A stretch of DNA of 33,553 nucleotides, from positions 1 to 33,553 of the forward strand of contig JAFUVF010000045.1 of NCBI GenBank assembly GCA_017483735.1, read 5' to 3'. Below the pieces are notes generated by a model. It had not been told where the DNA came from and made no database searches. It saw only the letters and a program-made list of their open reading frames with translations. The DNA is from Lachnospiraceae bacterium. Its GTDB lineage: Bacteria > Bacillota > Clostridia > Lachnospirales > Lachnospiraceae. The position numbers were made by a program, and so were the translations under genes. Of the stretch, positions 24,346 through 32,799 are shown one piece after another; positions within the stretch are counted from its first letter, which is position 1; each line of letters begins with the position of its first letter.

Positions 24346-25200
24346 ATGACCTATTTAAGTTTATATAATTCCGGAAAGGAAATATTGGAAAATGCAGGAA
24401 TAGATGAAGCGGCTCTGGATGCGAGGCTTTTGCTGGAGTATGTATGCGGCACTGACAGAAATACGCTGCTTGCGCATCCCGAGAGGGAGGTTTCGGAGGA
24501 TGAGGCGGCTCTCTATAACAGGCTCATAGAAAAGAGGGCAATGCGAATACCGCTGCAGCATATAACAGGCATCCAAAGCTTTATGGGGCTTGATTTCAAG
24601 GTGAGTCCCGATGTGCTTATTCCAAGGGCGGATACGGAGGTTCTGGTTGAGGAGGTTATGCGGGAGCTTCACGACGGAATGCGGCTTCTTGATATGTGTA
24701 CCGGCTCCGGCTGCATACTTATCTCACTTTTGAAATATTCAAACGACTGTAGCGGAACGGGAACGGACATATCCGAGGCGGCGCTTAAGCTTGCGGAGGA
24801 AAATGCAAGGAGTATCATTCCGGAAAAGCTTGAAAGCATACGGTTTGAGCAGGGGGATATCTTTGAGGCTCTTAAAGATGATGAAAAATATGATATAATA
24901 GTGTGCAATCCCCCTTATATAGAGTCCTTGGTTGTGGACAGCCTGCAGCCCGAGGTAAAGGAGCATGACCCGAGGATAGCCCTTACGGATTTCGGGGACG
25001 GGCTCTCTTTCTACAGAAGGATAATTCCCGGGGCAAAAAAATTTTTAAACGGCGGCGGCAGGCTTTATTTTGAGATTGGCTATGACCAGGGGGATGCGGT
25101 AAGCCGCCTTATGCAGGAAAATGATTATATGAACATAGAGGTTATAAAGGATTACGGCGGAAATGACCGTGTTGTTTACGGAATCAAAAGGAGTATATGA
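24346..25200 (+). CDS. prmC: Release factor glutamine methyltransferase PrmC
   Basis: PrmC methylates the glutamine of the GGQ motif in release factors, which raises termination efficiency. The 284-residue protein has the N-terminal helical domain ([11 protein letters not shown]), the hinge [14 protein letters not shown], the [12 protein letters not shown] segment, the SAM-binding [16 protein letters not shown], and the catalytic NPPY at about residue 187. The ATG at 24346 fits the family N-terminus; a longer frame from 24295 would only read through the end of yqhQ. The gene overlaps its substrate gene prfA at ATGA, so the methylase and its target are made together. Confidence 0.95.
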   Translation: MTYLSLYNSGKEILENAGIDEAALDARLLLEYVCGTDRNTLLAHPEREVSEDEAALYNRLIEKRAMRIPLQHITGIQSFMGLDFKVSPDVLIPRADTEVLVEEVMRELHDGMRLLDMCTGSGCILISLLKYSNDCSGTGTDISEAALKLAEENARSIIPEKLESIRFEQGDIFEALKDDEKYDIIVCNPPYIESLVVDSLQPEVKEHDPRIALTDFGDGLSFYRRIIPGAKKFLNGGGRLYFEIGYDQGDAVSRLMQENDYMNIEVIKDYGGNDRVVYGIKRSI

Positions 25201-26276
25201 TGTTTGATAAATTGGATGACATTCTTGCAAGATACGAGGAGATATTAAATTCGTTGAACGAGCCTGATGTTGCAAACAATCAGGAGCGCTACAGGGCTTT
25301 GATGAAGGAGCAGAGCGACCTGCTTCCCCTTGTAAATGCATATACGGAGTACAAAAGGTGTAAAAAGGATATAGATGATTCTCTTGAAATGCTGGAGTCC
25401 GAGTCGGATGAGGATATGAAGGAGATGCTTAAGGAGACTCTGGCGGATTCAAAGAAGCGTGTGGAGGAATTGGAGGGGGAATTAAAGATACTTCTGCTTC
25501 CGAAGGACCCTAATGACGATAAGAATGTGATGGTGGAAATCCGTGCCGGCGCAGGCGGAGATGAGGCGGCGCTTTTTGCTGCGGAGGTTTACCGTATGTA
25601 TGTGCACTATGCTGAGGCAAACCGCTGGAGGGTCGAAACCCAGTATGTGGACGAGATTGGCATAGGAGGAATGAAGGAGGTTAATTTCCAGATAAGCGGT
25701 CAGGGCGCATATTCCAAGCTTAAGTACGAATCCGGTGTGCACAGGGTTCAGAGAGTGCCTGAGACGGAGAGCGGCGGCAGGATACATACATCTACATGCA
25801 CCGTGGCGGTTATGCCGGAGGTAGAGGATGTGGATGTGCAGATAGACGAAAAGGATATAAGGATTGATGTGATGCGCGCATCGGGAAATGGCGGACAGTG
25901 CGTAAATACCACGGATTCGGCGGTAAGACTGACACATATGCCCACGGGTATCGTGATCTATTCCCAGACAGAGAAGAGCCAGCTGCAGAATAAGGCAAAG
26001 GCATTTGCGCTCCTCAAGGCAAAGCTTTATGACATAGAGCAGCAGAAGGCGCATGATGCGGAGGCGGAGCTTCGGCGCAGCCAGATAGGCACGGGAGACC
26101 GCTCGGAAAAGATAAGAACCTACAATTTCCCGCAGGGACGTGTGACGGATCACAGGATTGGACTTACTCTCTATAAGCTCGACAAGGTAATGAACGGGGA
26201 TATAGAAGAGATCGTTGATGCCTGCATTGCGGCAGACCAGGCGGCAAAGCTTGCAAAAATGAATCAGAGCGCATAG
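25200..26276 (+). CDS. prfA: Peptide chain release factor 1
   Basis: RF1 reads UAA and UAG stop codons. The 358-residue protein has the coiled N-terminal domain (to about 100), the region [18 protein letters not shown] ([14 protein letters not shown]), the codon-reading tripeptide in [18 protein letters not shown] (PET), and the catalytic GGQ in [18 protein letters not shown], whose Gln is the PrmC target. Two ATGs overlap the prmC stop (25197 and 25200); the second has the better spacing to AAAGGAG and I chose it. Length is normal. Confidence 0.97.
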   Translation: MFDKLDDILARYEEILNSLNEPDVANNQERYRALMKEQSDLLPLVNAYTEYKRCKKDIDDSLEMLESESDEDMKEMLKETLADSKKRVEELEGELKILLLPKDPNDDKNVMVEIRAGAGGDEAALFAAEVYRMYVHYAEANRWRVETQYVDEIGIGGMKEVNFQISGQGAYSKLKYESGVHRVQRVPETESGGRIHTSTCTVAVMPEVEDVDVQIDEKDIRIDVMRASGNGGQCVNTTDSAVRLTHMPTGIVIYSQTEKSQLQNKAKAFALLKAKLYDIEQQKAHDAEAELRRSQIGTGDRSEKIRTYNFPQGRVTDHRIGLTLYKLDKVMNGDIEEIVDACIAADQAAKLAKMNQSA

Positions 26277-26316
26277 AATATATAAAGAAAATTATTAAAG
26301 AAAAATAAAAAAGTGC

Positions 26317-26345
26317 TTACATTTTATGTAAACGTATGCTATAAT
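26317..26345 (+). promoter_or_regulatory. Promoter of the carD-like gene with an inverted repeat in the spacer
   Basis: TGC directly before TATAAT (26340-26345) is a perfect extended -10; the -35 is poor (TTACAT, 26317-26322). A perfect inverted repeat, TTACAT-TTT-ATGTAA (26317-26331), fills the -35 to -10 region and could be an operator. Confidence 0.6.
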
Positions 26346-26440
26346 TGATATCGTGGGTGGGGTTTTGGAAAATCCTGTTCACGGTATTTTTTTCACTGTA
26401 TTTAAGCTTGTCTTTACGATTAAAGAGGAAAGGAGTCGAA

Positions 26441-26935
26441 GTGTTTAGTATTGGTGAATATGTTGTATATGGCAGCAAGGGTGTATGTACGGTAGAAGAT
26501 ATCTCTACTCTGAATCTGCCGGACGTTGACAGCGACAGGGAGTATTATATTTTGAAGCCTCTGTATATACAGAGCAGTACGGTTTATGTTCCCATAGACG
26601 CTTCGGACTCGTTAAGGAAGGTTCTGAATAAGACTCAGGCAAAGAAGCTTATCAAGCTAATTCCGGATATCCCGCTCATCGAGAATATACCGGACAAGCT
26701 TTTGGAGCAGGAGTATAAGGTGTCGATAAGATCCAATTCCTGCGAGGAGTGGGTAAAGATAATAAAGACAATATACAGAAGAAAGCAGAAGCGCATAGAG
26801 GCAGGGAGAAAGATAACCGCCGTGGATGCAAAGTATTCCCGTATGGCGGAGGATTCTTTGTACGGAGAGCTTGCCGTGGCGCTGGGAATGCCGAAGGATG
26901 AGGTGGAGGATTACATCACATCCGAGATTGCATAA
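26441..26935 (+). CDS. CarD/CdnL-TRCF family transcription regulator
   Basis: CarD-like proteins bind the RNA polymerase beta subunit and affect open-complex stability. The product (164 residues) starts FSIGEYVVYGSKGVCTVEDI, the Tudor-like RNAP-interaction domain shared with TRCF, then YYILKPLYIQSSTVYVPID, followed by a helical C-terminal domain (to YITSEIA). I chose the GTG at 26441 because AAAGGAG lies 6 bp upstream and family proteins begin here; the frame open from 26345 would start inside the promoter -10 and adds a hydrophobic stretch foreign to the family. The leader is about 90 nt. Confidence 0.9.
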   Translation: MFSIGEYVVYGSKGVCTVEDISTLNLPDVDSDREYYILKPLYIQSSTVYVPIDASDSLRKVLNKTQAKKLIKLIPDIPLIENIPDKLLEQEYKVSIRSNSCEEWVKIIKTIYRRKQKRIEAGRKITAVDAKYSRMAEDSLYGELAVALGMPKDEVEDYITSEIA

Positions 26936-26953
26936 AATTATTTGTAAAATATA

Positions 26954-26982
26954 TTGACACATCGCCTTGTTTGTGTTAGATT
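26954..26982 (+). promoter_or_regulatory. Strong promoter for infC-rpmI-rplT
   Basis: TTGACA at 26954-26959 (perfect), 17-bp spacer ending in TGT, TAGATT at 26977-26982. Predicted start near 26989. Confidence 0.8.
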
Positions 26983-26988
26983 AGCATT

Positions 26989-27130
26989 TGTGTCAAGTTA
27001 AAACAAAGCAGAGTTATCCCTCTCACCTTACGGCAAATACGCTTGTAAGTGTCAAATACGAAGATTGCGATATGTGTATGTGTATTGTTATGTATTTATG
27101 TGGATGACTTTGCGGTCATCCACTTTTTGT
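26989..27130 (+). ncRNA. infC leader RNA (probable L20-type leader) with attenuator
   Basis: About 155 nt separate the transcript start from infC. The leader contains CTTAC/GTAAG and AGAG/CTCT pairings, a direct repeat CAAATACG (27034-27041 and 27053-27060), and ends in an intrinsic terminator. Firmicutes infC-rpmI-rplT operons are controlled by L20 binding to such leaders. Family membership is inferred from position. Confidence 0.6.
27100..27130 (+). terminator. Attenuator hairpin just before infC
   Basis: GTGGATGAC (27100-27108) pairs perfectly with GTCATCCAC (27115-27123) around a 6-base loop, followed by TTTTTGTT. The infC SD starts 2-3 bases later, so this can only be a regulated stop (attenuator), not the end of an upstream gene. 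Confidence 0.85.
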
Positions 27131-27145
27131 TAGGAGGGTAAAGCT

Positions 27146-27652
27146 ATTAGCGATTTAATGATTAATGAGCAGATACGGGACAAGGAGGTCAGAGTTATCG
27201 GTCTCGACGGCGAGCAGGTAGGTATAATGTCCGCAAAGGAGGCTTTGGCATTGGCTGATGAAGCCGGAGTTGACCTTGTGAAGATAGCTCCTATGGCAAA
27301 TCCGCCGGTCTGCAGGATTGTTGACTATGGCAAGTTCAAGTATGAGCAGTTAAGAAAAGAAAAGGAAGCCAAGAAGAAGCAGAAGATTGTTGAGATAAAG
27401 GAGATAAGGCTTTCTCCGAATATCGATACAAACGACTTAAATACCAAGGTGCAGGCCGCAAGAAAATTCTTGAGCAAGGGCAACAAGGTAAAGGTCACGC
27501 TTCGTTTCCGAGGCAGAGAGATGGCTCATATGAACAATTCAAAGCATATCCTTGACGATATAGCGGAGAGCCTTTCCGACATAGCGGTGGTGGATAAGCC
27601 CGCCAAGGTGGAAGGAAGAACCATGACAATGTTTTTAACTGAAAAGAAATAG
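27146..27652 (+). CDS. infC: Translation initiation factor IF-3, ATT start codon
   Basis: IF3 keeps ribosomal subunits apart and checks start codons. The 168-residue product has the N-terminal domain ([37 protein letters not shown]), a lysine-rich linker and the C-terminal domain ([25 protein letters not shown]). The start is taken as ATT at 27146, 7 bp behind AGGAGGG. The nearest ATG (27158) has its SD too far away and would drop the usual first residues. infC genes often use AUU, which lets IF3 repress its own translation. rpmI follows in 19 bp. Confidence 0.95.
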   Translation: MSDLMINEQIRDKEVRVIGLDGEQVGIMSAKEALALADEAGVDLVKIAPMANPPVCRIVDYGKFKYEQLRKEKEAKKKQKIVEIKEIRLSPNIDTNDLNTKVQAARKFLSKGNKVKVTLRFRGREMAHMNNSKHILDDIAESLSDIAVVDKPAKVEGRTMTMFLTEKK

Positions 27653-27671
27653 GTCTAAGGAGGAAAAGAAT

Positions 27672-27869
27672 ATGCCTAAGATGAAATCAAGCAAAGCTGC
27701 CGCAAAGCGCTTTAAGCTCACAGGAACAGGGAAGTTGAAGAGATCCAAGGCTTATAAGAGCCACATCCTTACAAAGAAGAGCACCAAGAGAAAGAGAAAT
27801 TTAAGACAGTCCGCTGTCACGGATGCTACCAATGTAAAGAATATGAAGAAGATATTGCCTTATCTGTAA
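27672..27869 (+). CDS. rpmI: 50S ribosomal protein L35
   Basis: A 65-residue, very basic protein starting [20 protein letters not shown] and containing the family's [15 protein letters not shown] segment. It is a structural protein of the large subunit. A strong SD (AAGGAGG) precedes the ATG. It is in the usual infC-rpmI-rplT order, 19 bp after infC and 22 bp before rplT, so expression should follow the infC attenuator. Confidence 0.98.
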   Translation: MPKMKSSKAAAKRFKLTGTGKLKRSKAYKSHILTKKSTKRKRNLRQSAVTDATNVKNMKKILPYL

Positions 27870-27891
27870 ATAGTTAGTGGAGGATTAAAAA

Positions 27892-28248
27892 ATGGCTAGG
27901 ATAAAAGGTGGCTTAAACCATAAAAAGAAGCAGAACAGAGTTTTGAAGCTTGCTAAGGGCTACAGAGGCGCAAGGAGCAAGCAGTACAGAGTAGCAAAGC
28001 AGTCCGTTATGAGAGCGCTTGCAACCTCTTATTCGGGAAGAAAAGAGAAGAAGCGTCAGTTTAGACAGCTTTGGATTGCTCGTATCAATGCCGCAGCCAG
28101 GCTGAACGGACTTTCCTACAGCAAGTTTATGCACGGGCTTAAATTAGCAGAGGTCGATATCAACAGAAAGATGTTAGCAGACCTTGCCGTAAACGATGCT
28201 GACGGCTTCAAGAGCCTTGCAGAGCTTGCAAAGTCAAAAATTGCATAA
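27892..28248 (+). CDS. rplT: 50S ribosomal protein L20
   Basis: A 118-residue basic protein with the L20 layout: long N-terminal helix ([32 protein letters not shown]) and globular C-terminal part ([32 protein letters not shown]). It nucleates large-subunit assembly and, by family knowledge, represses its own operon by binding the leader. SD GTGGAGG precedes the ATG. No terminator is seen after it; the HAD gene starts 8 bp later. Confidence 0.98.
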   Translation: MARIKGGLNHKKKQNRVLKLAKGYRGARSKQYRVAKQSVMRALATSYSGRKEKKRQFRQLWIARINAAARLNGLSYSKFMHGLKLAEVDINRKMLADLAVNDADGFKSLAELAKSKIA

Positions 28249-28256
28249 GTCATAGT

Positions 28257-29042
28257 ATGAAAGCTATATTTTTTGATATAGACGGAACATTATTTGACAA
28301 TAATATAGGACAGGGGATTCCCGAATCCTGCGTAAGCGGAATAAGGCTTGCGCAGGAGAACGGAAACCTCTGTTTTATTAATACCGGAAGGACGAAAAGA
28401 CTGATAGAGAGGGACATTACCGACAGGATTTGCTTTGACGGGTATCTTTTGGGCTGCGGCATGACTATAATATACAAGGGGGAAACTCTTCTCAAAAAGA
28501 CGCTGGATTATGACCTCACAAAGGAGATAATTGAATTCCTGCGTTCAAACAGGATTGATGCGATACTTGAAGGAGATGAGGATAATTACGACGAAAAGCC
28601 CGGTGAATTTTTTACAAAAAGATTTGAGAAGTACGCCGGAAAGTATACCGACAGGAATTTCGGAAGATATGAAGCTGCTTATGGAAAATTCTTAAAGCTC
28701 TTTGCCTATACCGAGGAAGAGGGGGCAATGGAGAGATTCTTTGAGAGATTCTCAGACAGGCTTGAAATAATAGACAGGGAAAACGGCTTCTATGAAATCC
28801 TTTTGAAGGGCTGTTCAAAGGCTACGGCAATGGATTTCATCTGTGAGAGATTAAATATCCCGCTGGAGGATACCGTGGCTATAGGGGATTCCAACAACGA
28901 TCTGCCAATGCTTAAGCATGCGGGATGCGCAATAGCCATGGGGAGATCATCTAAGGATGTGCTTGCCTGCGCCGACTATGTGACAACCGATATCGGGGAC
29001 GACGGAGTATACAATGCACTTAAGTGGCTGGGGGTAATATAA
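28257..29042 (+). CDS. HAD superfamily phosphatase, Cof type (class IIB)
   Basis: The 261-residue protein has the four HAD motifs: DIDGTL (nucleophile D8, acid D10), NTGR at about 42, Lys in LKGCSKATAMDF, and GDSNNDLPML at about 216. The Cof/YbiV type dephosphorylates sugar phosphates, nucleotides or cofactors; the substrate cannot be read from the sequence. There is no good SD and it lies 8 bp after rplT, so it is probably read from the ribosomal operon by coupling. A strong tRNA promoter lies just beyond its stop. Confidence 0.92.
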   Translation: MKAIFFDIDGTLFDNNIGQGIPESCVSGIRLAQENGNLCFINTGRTKRLIERDITDRICFDGYLLGCGMTIIYKGETLLKKTLDYDLTKEIIEFLRSNRIDAILEGDEDNYDEKPGEFFTKRFEKYAGKYTDRNFGRYEAAYGKFLKLFAYTEEEGAMERFFERFSDRLEIIDRENGFYEILLKGCSKATAMDFICERLNIPLEDTVAIGDSNNDLPMLKHAGCAIAMGRSSKDVLACADYVTTDIGDDGVYNALKWLGVI

Positions 29043-29047
29043 AAATC

Positions 29048-29076
29048 TTGACAAAAGAAACTAACATCTATAAAAT
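29048..29076 (+). promoter_or_regulatory. Strong promoter for tRNA-Gly
   Basis: TTGACA at 29048-29053 (perfect), 17-bp spacer, TAAAAT at 29071-29076 (5 of 6). The predicted start is about 9 bases before the tRNA. Confidence 0.8.
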
Positions 29077-29091
29077 AATGCATATGTAAGT

Positions 29092-29162
29092 GCAGGGTTA
29101 GTACATCGGTAGTATATCAGCTTCCCAAGCTGAGGAGGCGGGTTCGATTCCCGTACCCTGCT
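29092..29162 (+). tRNA. tRNA-Gly, anticodon CCC
   Basis: All four arms fold: acceptor GCAGGGT with ACCCTGC, D stem GTAC/GTAT, anticodon stem TCAGC/GCTGA around the loop TTCCCAA (anticodon CCC, reads GGG), T stem GCGGG/CCCGT with loop TTCGATT. It has 71 bases with discriminator T and no encoded CCA. The 190 bases after it hold only one imperfect hairpin (TTTCAA...GGGG/CCCC...TTGAAA, about 29191-29227) without a T run; I see no gene there. Confidence 0.97.
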
Positions 29163-29352
29163 AACAGAGGAAAAAGCGATTTCTTAATTGCTTTCAACTC
29201 AAGGGGTGTCGCCCCATTTCTTGAAATCAAATTAGCACATAAAAGTAATATTTCAAGTGTGGCGGAGATTATTTTTTCTGCAAATATCTTTATTAATAAC
29301 ACTGGGATACTGCTGCTTACATTGATGCCCTTATAAACGGAGAGGAGAAGAA

Positions 29353-30828
29353 ATGACTATGGGAGTATTGTCTGATTTAGAGCCGAAGCGAGTATTTCAT
29401 TATTTTGAGGAAATCACAAAAATTCCCCACGGTTCCGGGAATGTAAGGGCAATAAGCGATTATCTCGTAAATTTTGCAAAGGAGCATAAGCTTTCCTACA
29501 TACAGGATGAGTTTTTAAATGTTATCATATTTAAGGATGCTTCTATAGGATATGAAAATGAGCCTACGCTTATGCTTCAGGGGCATATGGATATGGTGGC
29601 GGTGCATACCGACGATTATGATGCGGATATGAAAAAAACTCCTTTGGAAGCAGCTGTGGATGGAGATTATATTTATGCTAAGGGAACTTCCCTCGGAGGG
29701 GATGATGGAATCGCCGTAGCGTATGCTCTTGCGATACTTGAAAGTGACGAGATAGAGCATCCGCCCCTTGAAATAATCATAACTGCCGAGGAAGAGGTGG
29801 GCATGGACGGCGCCAGAGGCTTAGATATGTCGCATTTAAAGGGAATGCGTCTTTTGAATCTTGATTCCGAGAAGGAAGGGGAGTTTTTGACAGGCTGCGC
29901 CGGAGGGGGAAGAGTGTTATGTAAACTCACACTACCGCTTCGTATATCAAATGGGAAGATATGGAGGATTTCGATAAAAGGTTTAAAAGGCGGTCATTCC
30001 GGGGATGAGATAGACAAGGGCAGGGAGAATTCAAATGTGCTTATGGGAAGAGTGTTGTCAGAGCTTCTCGATAGGGGAATTAAATTTGAACTGTCAAAGC
30101 TGTCCGGAGGCATGGCGGACAATGCAATAGCAAAAAGCACTTCCGCCGTATTCATATTAAGGGATGAAGAGAAATCAATCTCCTCGCCTGAAGCTGTTTT
30201 GTCGGACATATACGGAGGCATCAAGTCCGAAATATGCGAAAACGAACCGGATTTTTGTCTTTTGAGCGAAGGCGGTGAAGAAGGAAGCGAGTATGCCCTG
30301 GATGCAGGGGATACTGTAAGTATAATCGGAATGTTAAGGCAGTTTCCTCAAGGGGTGCAGGCAATGAGCAGGACGGTGCCGGGGCTGGTTGAAACGTCTC
30401 TTAATATGGGAATATTGGAATTAAAGCCGGATAAGGAAAAGGCAGAGCTAAAAGTTACATTTTCCGTAAGAAGCAGTATTACGGCAGAGCGGGATGCGCT
30501 TATAGACAGCTTGAAGAGCATTGCATCAAAATACGGGGCCATAACCGTAGTATCAGGCTTGTATCCCGGTTGGGAATTTGACGAAAGCTCCAAGCTTCGC
30601 AAAAAGATGGAAGGGGTATACGAAAGGTTATATGGAGAGAAGCCCAAGGTCCGTGCAATCCATGCGGGGCTTGAATGCGGACTTCTGATCGAAAAGCGGC
30701 AGGGGCTTGACTGTGTATCCATAGGACCTGATATGTCGGGAGTGCACACTACAGATGAACGTCTCAGCATTTCTTCTACACGGAGGGTATGGAATTTTCT
30801 CCTTGAATTACTGCGCACAAGGGGATAA
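29353..30828 (+). CDS. pepD: Aminoacyl-histidine dipeptidase (PepD, M20 family)
   Basis: PepD is a zinc dipeptidase that cleaves X-His and other dipeptides. The 491-residue protein has the metal-site motifs GHMDMV (about 77), the bridging Asp in LGGDDGIAVA, the catalytic glutamates in ITAEEEVGMDGA, Asp in LNLDSEKEGEF, and His in IHAGLECG. An inserted dimerisation domain follows GGHSGDEIDKGR. Length is typical. The ATG at 29353 follows GGAGAGGAG. No convincing promoter is seen, so it may depend on read-through from the tRNA. It ends just before the rpsU promoter. Confidence 0.95.
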   Translation: MTMGVLSDLEPKRVFHYFEEITKIPHGSGNVRAISDYLVNFAKEHKLSYIQDEFLNVIIFKDASIGYENEPTLMLQGHMDMVAVHTDDYDADMKKTPLEAAVDGDYIYAKGTSLGGDDGIAVAYALAILESDEIEHPPLEIIITAEEEVGMDGARGLDMSHLKGMRLLNLDSEKEGEFLTGCAGGGRVLCKLTLPLRISNGKIWRISIKGLKGGHSGDEIDKGRENSNVLMGRVLSELLDRGIKFELSKLSGGMADNAIAKSTSAVFILRDEEKSISSPEAVLSDIYGGIKSEICENEPDFCLLSEGGEEGSEYALDAGDTVSIIGMLRQFPQGVQAMSRTVPGLVETSLNMGILELKPDKEKAELKVTFSVRSSITAERDALIDSLKSIASKYGAITVVSGLYPGWEFDESSKLRKKMEGVYERLYGEKPKVRAIHAGLECGLLIEKRQGLDCVSIGPDMSGVHTTDERLSISSTRRVWNFLLELLRTRG

Positions 30829-30836
30829 TTTTTTTG

Positions 30837-30864
30837 TTGACGTATGGCGAAATTATGCTATAAT
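30837..30864 (+). promoter_or_regulatory. Strong promoter for rpsU
   Basis: TTGACG at 30837-30842, 16-bp spacer ending in TGC, TATAAT at 30859-30864 (perfect extended -10). Predicted start near 30871. Confidence 0.8.
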
Positions 30865-30865
30865 A

Positions 30866-30940
30866 AATTTTGCGTGCAAATGATTAATGCACGTAAATAA
30901 CCCAATCAGTCGTATTTGGGACTGAAGGGAGGTCAGGTGC
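30866..30940 (+). ncRNA. Structured rpsU leader with a possible pseudoknot
   Basis: An 8-pair hairpin (TTGCGTGC with GCACGTAA, about 30869-30897) is followed by CCCAA (30901-30905) that can pair with TTGGG, while TCAGT between them can pair with ACTGA just after; this order makes an H-type pseudoknot directly before the SD. Read by eye, not folded by computer. Confidence 0.4.
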
Positions 30941-30943
30941 GAG

Positions 30944-31120
30944 ATGTCAAGCGTTATCGTAAAAGAGAATGAGACTTTAGACAGCGCTCTTCGCCGCTTC
31001 AAGAGAAGCTGCGCAAAGGCGGGAATCCAGCAGGAGATCCGTAAGAGAGAGCATTACGAGAAGCCAAGCGTAAAGCGTAAGAAGAAGTCTGAAGCTGCAA
31101 GAAAGCGTAAATATAACTAA
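30944..31120 (+). CDS. rpsU: 30S ribosomal protein S21
   Basis: A small basic protein of 58 residues: [20 protein letters not shown], then [20 protein letters not shown] and a lysine/arginine-rich tail ending KRKYN. This is a full bS21, which helps mRNA and the ribosome make initiation contacts. AGGGAGG lies 11 bp before the ATG, a rather long spacing. The gene has its own promoter, a structured leader and its own terminator, so it is a single-gene unit. Confidence 0.97.
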   Translation: MSSVIVKENETLDSALRRFKRSCAKAGIQQEIRKREHYEKPSVKRKKKSEAARKRKYN

Positions 31121-31130
31121 GTAAAGATTG

Positions 31131-31166
31131 AAGCCCTTGGCATATGGTCAGGGGCTTTAAGTTTTT
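31131..31166 (+). terminator. Intrinsic terminator after rpsU
   Basis: AAGCCCTTG (31131-31139) pairs with CAGGGGCTT (31149-31157), nine pairs with one T-G, followed by TAAGTTTTT. Confidence 0.85.
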
Positions 31167-31178
31167 AAAAGTCTTGAT

Positions 31179-32054
31179 ATGGAAATATTTATTGTAATAT
31201 TGGGAATACTTGTGCTGCTGTGCATATGGATCATACTTTTCGACAGCACAAGGTTTGTGAAAACAAGCTACAAATACAGCGACAAGCGAATACAAAGGTC
31301 CTGCAGGGCAGTACTCATTTCCGATCTGCATAACAAGAGCTACGGCAGGAATAATGAGTCGCTTCTGGCGGCTATAAGGGAGGAAAAGCCGGATTTTATT
31401 CTGATTGCCGGAGATATGATTACCGCAAACAGAAGACACAAATTCGGTGTGGCAATAAGGCTTCTTTCTGAGCTTAAAAAGGATTTCCCGATATATTATG
31501 CAAACGGCAATCATGAGCAGTATATTTGTCTTCCTGAGAAGGATTATGGCGATGCGGGTAAAGAATACAAAAAGCTGCTCGATGAAGCAGGAGTTGACAG
31601 ACTCATTAATTCACATGTTGAGCTTGCGGAATACGGTATCTCAATATATGGTCTGGAGATAGACAGGGATTTTTACAGACGCTTCACAGATGTCAAAATG
31701 GATGATGATTACTTAAAAACTATTCTCGGAAAGGCTGACGAAACGAAATATAACATCCTGCTTGCTCATAATCCGGATCATTTTGAAAAATATGCGGAAT
31801 GGGGAGCTGATCTTACTCTGGCAGGACATATTCACGGCGGTATAGTGCGTGTGCCGTTTACAGGCAAGGGTGTTATCTCCCCGAAATTTACCTTGTTTCC
31901 GAAATATGACGGAGGAGAGTTTGCGGCTGGAAAAGCAATAATGATAGTGTCGAGAGGACTCGGCACCCATACGATACCTTTGCGGATGTTTAATCCTGCA
32001 GAGCTTATTACAATAGATTTTGAGGGAAAGACTGATGGCAGCGATTCCTGTTAA
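31179..32054 (+). CDS. Membrane-anchored metallophosphoesterase (YkuE/YaeI-like)
   Basis: One N-terminal membrane helix (residues 3-21) precedes a calcineurin-type phosphoesterase domain with all five metal motifs: SDLH (D49, H51), GD (79), GNHE (110-113), AHNP and GHIHGG. The 291 residues match the YkuE/YaeI-like group; the substrate is unknown. It begins 12 bp after the rpsU terminator, and no clear promoter or SD is visible. Its last 20 bases overlap scpA, so it is probably cotranscribed with the chromosome-segregation genes. Confidence 0.88.
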   Translation: MEIFIVILGILVLLCIWIILFDSTRFVKTSYKYSDKRIQRSCRAVLISDLHNKSYGRNNESLLAAIREEKPDFILIAGDMITANRRHKFGVAIRLLSELKKDFPIYYANGNHEQYICLPEKDYGDAGKEYKKLLDEAGVDRLINSHVELAEYGISIYGLEIDRDFYRRFTDVKMDDDYLKTILGKADETKYNILLAHNPDHFEKYAEWGADLTLAGHIHGGIVRVPFTGKGVISPKFTLFPKYDGGEFAAGKAIMIVSRGLGTHTIPLRMFNPAELITIDFEGKTDGSDSC

Positions 32055-32784
32055 GCTGGAGGCATTTGAGGGTCCTTTGGATCTTCTGCTCCATCTTATA
32101 GAAAAAAATAAAGTTGATATATATGATATTCCCATAGTGGAAATCACGGATCAATATCTCGAATACATTCAGAAGATGGAAGAACGGGATATGAATGTCA
32201 TGAGCGAATTTTTGGTCATGGCAGCCACTTTGGTTGACATAAAATGTCGTATGCTGCTTCCCAAGGAGGTGGACGAGAACGGCGAGGAGGAGGACCCGAG
32301 AGCCGAGCTTGTACAAAAGCTTCTGGAATACAAGATGTATAAGTATATGTCATACGAATTGCGTGACAGGCAGGTGGATGCGGAACAGAACCTGTACAGG
32401 AAAAAGAATCTGCCGGATGAGGTTTTGGAATACAAAGAACCCATAAATTATGAGGAGCTTGTGGGGGATGTAACATTAAACCGTCTTTACGACCTTTTCA
32501 AAGAGCTTGTAAGGCGTCAGGAGGACAAGATAGACCCCATAAGGAGTACCTACGGCAATATAGTCCGTGAGGAAGTGGATATTGAGAAAAAGGCGCTTTT
32601 TGTGGAGGCATATATCAAGGAGCATAAGAGATTCAGCTTTAGAAAGCTTTTGGAAAAAGCGGAGAGCAAATTAGAGCTGATAGTGACTTTTTTGATAATG
32701 CTGGAGCTTATGAAAACGGGAAAGATTACCGTGAGTCAGGAGGAAACCTTTTCCGATATAATGATAGATTCAAATGTTGCATAG
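32035..32784 (+). CDS. scpA: Segregation and condensation protein A
   Basis: ScpA is the kleisin that joins the SMC heads and binds ScpB. The 249-residue protein shows the family start KLEAFEGPLDLLLHLIEKNK and VDIYDIPIVEITDQYLEYI, the SEFLVMAATLVDIKCRMLLP helix region, an acidic linker and the C-terminal winged helix (FLIMLELMKTGKI). The ATG at 32035 has GAGGGAAAG upstream; the frame also extends five codons back to a TTG that overlaps this SD. It overlaps the phosphoesterase by 20 bp and precedes scpB by 15 bp. Confidence 0.96.
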   Translation: MAAIPVKLEAFEGPLDLLLHLIEKNKVDIYDIPIVEITDQYLEYIQKMEERDMNVMSEFLVMAATLVDIKCRMLLPKEVDENGEEEDPRAELVQKLLEYKMYKYMSYELRDRQVDAEQNLYRKKNLPDEVLEYKEPINYEELVGDVTLNRLYDLFKELVRRQEDKIDPIRSTYGNIVREEVDIEKKALFVEAYIKEHKRFSFRKLLEKAESKLELIVTFLIMLELMKTGKITVSQEETFSDIMIDSNVA

Positions 32785-32799
32785 TTTATTGAGGTCGTT

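Noticed and set aside
25482..26153. 223-codon minus-strand open frame
   Set aside because: Antisense shadow of prfA; product shows no family features.
26345..26440. Hydrophobic N-terminal extension of the CarD-like protein
   Set aside because: Its first codon overlaps the promoter -10 element; the GTG at 26441 has the SD and the family N-terminus.
29117..29302. 61-codon minus-strand frame ending in GNRTRLLSLGS
   Set aside because: It reads through the tRNA-Gly gene in reverse; the C-terminus is the usual artefact of tRNA antisense.
29163..29352. Terminator or small RNA after tRNA-Gly
   Set aside because: The only hairpin is interrupted and has no T run; no promoter stands before a separate RNA.
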